A program made the translations under genes and the position numbers. Shown one piece after another: positions 6,365 to 8,859 of a stretch of DNA of 8,859 nt. Source of the DNA: Limnoraphis robusta CS-951 (lineage in GTDB: Bacteria; Cyanobacteriota; Cyanobacteriia; Cyanobacteriales; Microcoleaceae). The notes under the pieces are model-generated. The model saw only the letters and a program-made list of their open reading frames with translations. It was not told where the DNA came from and searched no databases. The stretch covers positions 1-8,859 of the forward strand of contig NZ_LATL02000041.1 in the NCBI RefSeq assembly GCF_000972705.2. Direction: 5' to 3'. How positions within the stretch are numbered: position 1 is the stretch's first letter; the number at the start of each line of letters is the position of its first letter.

Positions 6365-6390
6365 CGCTCTCCAAAAGGAGGGCGTTTTTT
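6365..6390 (+). terminator. Rho-independent terminator of psbA
   Basis: CGCTCTCC (6365-6372) pairs with GGAGGGCG (6377-6384), including one G-U pair, around an AAAA loop and is followed by six T (6385-6390). It lies 24 bases after the psbA stop and is the clearest terminator in the window. Confidence 0.93.
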
Positions 6391-6419
6391 GCGTTTTTGG
6401 ATGGTTTTGTTCTAAGTTA

Positions 6420-6581
6420 TATAGCAGAGAAAGAGTTGATTAGGACACTGTTTTTCTGTCAAATCCTTTTATGATAAAGGTTTCAATTCTGTCTCCTGTC
6501 TCGGTGAGGCAGTGCGGACTTGGCGGTTTCCGTCGAGGAGCAACTGCCTCACCCGAAGGGTGTCTCCTGATTTCTGCTATA
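6420..6581. mobile_element. MITE-like palindromic element between psbA and its convergent neighbour
   Basis: The ends are inverted: TATAGCAGA at 6420-6428 corresponds to TCTGCTATA at 6573-6581, bounded by TA. Longer similarity continues inward (ATTAGGACAC against the complement ATCAGGAGACAC). The core contains an 11-bp perfect inverted repeat (6503-6513 with 6543-6553) enclosing a smaller stem, followed by a CACCC-GAA-GGGTG hairpin (6550-6562). A 9-bp direct repeat TGTCTCCTG occurs at 6490-6498 and 6561-6569. There is no transposase gene, so this resembles a non-autonomous element or a nested pair of them. The TA boundary would fit mobilisation by an IS630/Tc1-type transposase, an inference. 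The rest of 6582-6730 holds nothing further that I can name. Confidence 0.5.
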
Positions 6582-6730
6582 GCAGTCGCCAGAACACTTG
6601 TGTAGAGTGCATCAAACCCGTTAATTGTGCGAAACAGAAAAAACTTTGATGAACGGAGAAAGTTTCATCGTTTCATATAAAGCACCTCACTGAATTCAAT
6701 TTCATCTAAGCCGGAGACTCAAGTCCTCGT

Positions 6731-6759
6731 CTAAAAATAAAAGTCGGTTTTAACCGACT
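6731..6759 (-). terminator. Rho-independent terminator of the 471-residue gene
   Basis: Read on the minus strand, AGTCGGTT and AACCGACT (6752-6759 and 6742-6749) form a perfect 8-bp stem with a two-base centre, followed by the T-rich tract TTTTATTTTTAG. It is about 80 bases past the stop codon at 6839. Two weaker stems lie between them (6782-6795 and 6810-6827). Confidence 0.8.
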
Positions 6760-6838
6760 CAATTCTTGATTATTGTATGAGTCCTCTTGAGAGGAGTTTG
6801 GATATCAGACAGGGATTTTAATTCCTGGTTAACCTACA

Positions 6839-8254
6839 TCAAAGCTTCTGACCTTCAATAGCTTCAACTTCTTTTTTGATTTCAACTGCTTCAATGACTT
6901 CGGCTTCTAAAACAGCTTCTTTAGCTGCTAATTCTTCGGCTTGAGCGATTACTTTTGTTTTGAGTTCTTCCAATGCCAATTCATCCTCTAAAATTGTTTT
7001 CTCCATCTTCAGCTTATATTCGTAGTATTCACAGGTTGTATATCCAACCAGCAAGAACATCGCGAGGTTAATTCCTGCTTTAATTCCCCACGTTGGAATC
7101 TTAGCACCATGCTCCATTAGAAAATCCAAACCGAAGCTAATAAGAACTTCCGCACTGAAACTAATGCTCATAATTGCGAGTTCATCTCCATCATCAATGG
7201 TATTATACCCGTAGCTACAAGCGATTTGATAAATCATTTCTGTAAAAAGCTCAGATGTTTTTAACAAATTAGTCTCAATTTTCCCTCCAATGACCGGAAC
7301 CGCAGATGTCAATCCTGCTAGAGTTGCAAAAACTGATTTTTCAGCAATTAAGCGGTTAGCCGTTTGACGATTCGTTTCTGTAGGATAATCTTTCTTAAGT
7401 TGTTGAACAATTTCTTTTGCCTTATCTGGATTAAAGAGATCTTCCCGTTTAATAATTGCTAGAACGCGATCGCGCCAATAACGATTCCAAACTTCATTAA
7501 CAACTTGATTAATCCAGTTTAAAACATCTAATGCTATGGTTAAGTTTTGGAAACAGTGCTGGATAAATTTATCTGTATCCTGAATTTTTGTGACTGTCAA
7601 AGCACTTGCTTGATTCACTAAACCTTTCGCCTCTTCAAAAAAGTAGATGAAACGTTTAATATCAGCATCAGCTTTGTTCGCAATGGCTGTGTGAATATTG
7701 CTAATATACTTCTCAAAAGCAGAAATTTGTTCTTGAGTCTCTTTAGTTTCTACCTTATTTTCAGTTTTAGCAGAGATTATGTTTTTAGAGTTTTTAGAGA
7801 CTGCTTTTTTAGGATATTCACTTGCTTCCGGTGGACGAGCAGGAAGCGATTTTCCGGTTTCTTTTCCTTTGGCCTGAGAATTAACTGGCTGCTTTTCTTC
7901 TCTTCGTTCTTGGGCAATTGAAAAAGTAGAGATTGGTTCTTGAGTGCGTTTATTTTCGGAATAACCACCATTAGCACCACCATTAGCACTACCATTACCA
8001 CTACCATTACCACTACCATTACCACCGCCAACACCTACCAGCGCATGAACGGGATGCCATTCTCCCACATCTTTTCCTGGATATAGAACAGAAACTTGTT
8101 GCTTGGGTTTTCCCCACTCATAGGAAGTCGCAACCGCCAATATTTTAACGGGTTTAATTCCTTCCCACTCAGTCAGTGCCAATAACTCTTGGGTATCCAT
8201 AACGGATTTAATTCCTTCCCGCTCAGTCAGCGCCAATAACTCTTGGGTATCCAT
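6839..8254 (-). CDS. Uncharacterised protein with duplicated N-terminus, Gly-rich linker and EcsC/DUF697-like core
   Basis: I do not recognise a named function for this 471-residue protein. Residues 1-18 and 19-36 are near-identical copies (MDTQELLALTE...). A small domain follows (about 37-73, with KILAVATSYEWGKP and GEWHPVHALVG), then a Gly/Asn/Ser repeat (76-97) and a charged, disordered-looking linker (98-175). From about 178 a helical region leads into a hydrophobic core (about 300-406) with RLIAEKSVFATLAGLTSAVPVIGG and IYQIACSYGY. This wording recalls EcsC and DUF697 proteins, which often associate with membranes; the match is by eye and weak. The end (about 410-469) is a Glu/Ala/Lys-rich coiled coil. 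The start at 8254 has GGAG at good distance; Met19 is a possible second start. The gene is monocistronic, convergent with psbA, with its own terminator. Confidence 0.8.
   Translation of the reverse strand: MDTQELLALTEREGIKSVMDTQELLALTEWEGIKPVKILAVATSYEWGKPKQQVSVLYPGKDVGEWHPVHALVGVGGGNGSGNGSGNGSANGGANGGYSENKRTQEPISTFSIAQERREEKQPVNSQAKGKETGKSLPARPPEASEYPKKAVSKNSKNIISAKTENKVETKETQEQISAFEKYISNIHTAIANKADADIKRFIYFFEEAKGLVNQASALTVTKIQDTDKFIQHCFQNLTIALDVLNWINQVVNEVWNRYWRDRVLAIIKREDLFNPDKAKEIVQQLKKDYPTETNRQTANRLIAEKSVFATLAGLTSAVPVIGGKIETNLLKTSELFTEMIYQIACSYGYNTIDDGDELAIMSISFSAEVLISFGLDFLMEHGAKIPTWGIKAGINLAMFLLVGYTTCEYYEYKLKMEKTILEDELALEELKTKVIAQAEELAAKEAVLEAEVIEAVEIKKEVEAIEGQKL
7964..8029 (-). repeat. 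Low-complexity tandem repeat encoding a Gly/Asn/Ser linker
   Basis: Units of about 12 bases (ATTACCACTACC on the plus strand) encode NGSG/NGGA-type residues 76-97 of the 471-residue protein. Such linkers are flexible, and the tract is prone to in-frame length change by slippage. Confidence 0.8.
8147..8254 (-). repeat. 54-bp tandem duplication containing the start codon
   Basis: Positions 8147-8200 and 8201-8254 are identical at 51 of 54 bases and encode the two 18-residue N-terminal copies. Each unit carries an ATG, so the duplication created a second potential start. Two of the three differences change residues (Arg/Trp and Ser/Pro), which indicates a fairly recent event. Confidence 0.92.
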
Positions 8255-8476
8255 AATTGATTCTCCAGGATTAGAAGGGATAATTGATTGTTTTCAACTT
8301 GCTACTTCTCATCCTAGTCGGAATCGCCGAGAAAAACCATGAGGTTTTCACGGATCTTAAAATGTTAAATTATCAAATCTTTCTCAGTAAAATTACGGAA
8401 ATAAAAGTTGCTTGAATAATCATCTTTAACAATCGATCATTTCTGTGAAATTTAGTCGGTAAGGTGCATTTTTGAT

Positions 8477-8510
8477 AAAAACCCGATTTCGTAGGAGTTA
8501 CCGGGTTTTT
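8477..8510. terminator. Strong inverted repeat between the 471-residue gene and tnpB
   Basis: AAAAACCCG (8477-8485) pairs perfectly with CGGGTTTTT (8502-8510) around a 16-base loop. It has the shape of a bidirectional terminator, with a T-run on either strand, yet it lies upstream of both neighbouring genes. It may insulate tnpB from outside transcription, or be the remaining terminator of a lost gene. The stretch 8255-8476 holds only the leader of the 471-residue gene, with a short hairpin at 8331-8349. Confidence 0.55.
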
Positions 8511-8649
8511 GGACTGGGTGTCAAATCCGTTAACTAAGCCGACGGGAAGTCCCCCACCATAGCTGTACTCAGCTTGGTGGTGGGATGAAAGTCGGGGAAA
8601 ACGGAGGGACGTAGTTTTCCAAATCTTCCGATATCGTTACTGTTTTATG

Positions 8650-8667
8650 TATAATGCAGTAAGGAGG
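8650..8667 (+). promoter_or_regulatory. -10 box and Shine-Dalgarno sequence of tnpB
   Basis: A perfect TATAAT (8650-8655) is followed by AAGGAGG (8661-8667), seven bases before the ATG at 8675. A -35 hexamer is not obvious. The short distance between the -10 and the ribosome binding site means the transcript would have a very short leader if this -10 is used. Confidence 0.55.
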
Positions 8668-8674
8668 TCTTAAG

Positions 8675-8859
8675 ATGCTACACAAAGCGCTCAAGGTTCG
8701 ACTCTATCCAACACCAAACCAGCAGGTATTACTGTCTCAGCACTTTGGTTGTGCTAGATGGTGGTGGAATTACGCTCTAAATAAGTCAATCGAGACCTAT
8801 AAAGAAACGGGGAAAAGCCTTGGTCAGTCAGCACTTAATGCCTTCTTACCAAAACTCAA
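8675..8859 (+). CDS. tnpB: IS200/IS605 family TnpB (RNA-guided endonuclease), N-terminal part
   Basis: Only the first 61 codons are inside the window; the frame is open at the edge. The sequence starts MLHKALKVRLYPTPNQQ and continues with HFGCARWWWNYALN and YKETGKSLG, the classical OrfB/TnpB N-terminal helix-turn-helix domain. TnpB proteins are RNA-guided DNA nucleases that use an RNA from the element's right end (omega RNA) and help to keep the element in place. The RuvC-like catalytic residues and the zinc finger lie beyond the edge, so whether the gene is intact cannot be judged. The start is fixed by AAGGAGG at 8661-8667. Confidence 0.93.
   Translation, partial: MLHKALKVRLYPTPNQQVLLSQHFGCARWWWNYALNKSIETYKETGKSLGQSALNAFLPKL

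Larger units (their letters stand above)
8539..8859 (+). mobile_element. IS200/IS605-type (tnpB-bearing) element, left part
   Basis: The tnpB start is preceded by a structured stretch: CCGAC (8539-8543) pairs with GTCGG (8590-8594), enclosing CCACCA-T-AGCT (8554-8564) paired with AGCT-TGGTGG (8571-8580) around a six-base loop. Subterminal hairpins of this type mark the ends of IS200/IS605 elements. No tnpA is visible before tnpB, so this is probably a tnpB-only (IS1341-like) element. The exact left boundary is uncertain and the right end is outside the window. Confidence 0.55.

Noticed and set aside
7964..8029. CRISPR-like short repeat array
   Set aside because: The 12-base units are contiguous, without spacers, and in frame inside a gene.
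7777..8034. 85-codon minus-strand frame with repeated VVMVV residues
   Set aside because: Alternative frame of the Gly/Asn/Ser repeat of the 471-residue gene; pure low complexity.
8255..8460. Sigma70 promoter for the 471-residue gene
   Set aside because: Several AT-rich partial matches (TTGATA, TTGAAA) were seen, but none had an acceptable -35/-10 pair at 16-18 bases.

Overview
The window is cyanobacterial chromosome. It carries a photosystem II D1 gene (psbA), the global nitrogen regulator NtcA followed by a DUF3084 coiled-coil gene, and six copies of the HIP1 octamer GCGATCGC typical of cyanobacteria (near 2656, 2906, 3503, 4665, 4828 and 7466). The style of the intergenic palindromes and the TnpB-type element suggest a filamentous, Oscillatoria/Planktothrix/Arthrospira-like genome, but the genus is an inference and is not proven here.

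Layout. 1-378: no gene; a diverged copy (copy A) of a structured repeat, then a hairpin beyond the end of fabI. 379-1155 (minus): fabI, enoyl-ACP reductase. 1156-1578: no convincing long gene; a series of hairpins (copy B of the same repeat) leading into a 45-residue ribbon-helix-helix-like gene at 1579-1716. 1717-2130: ntcA upstream region with no strong gene. 2131-4955 (plus): a probable operon ntcA - DUF3084 membrane/coiled-coil protein - YqgF/RuvX-like nuclease. 4956-5276: psbA upstream region with a TTGACA promoter. 5277-6341: psbA, closed by a clear terminator. 6391-6838: a MITE-like palindromic element and the terminator of the convergent gene. 6839-8254 (minus): a 471-residue protein of unknown function with a duplicated start, a Gly/Asn/Ser linker and an EcsC/DUF697-like hydrophobic core. 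8255-8674: intergenic, with a strong bidirectional hairpin and a structured leader. 8675 to the edge: the 5' end of an IS200/IS605-type tnpB.

Functional reading. ntcA and its two followers are housekeeping: nitrogen control, an envelope-associated coiled-coil protein and a nuclease-fold protein. The psbA copy is not the standard isoform. It encodes A80, L158 and A286, the three substitutions that define the micro-oxic D1' form, together with E130. It is therefore probably a specialised copy expressed under low oxygen. The least explained material is the pair of structured direct repeats on either side of fabI, one of which leads into a tiny RHH protein; they share a hairpin with a compensatory base-pair change. 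The 54-bp tandem duplication carrying the start codon of the 471-residue gene is also unexplained.
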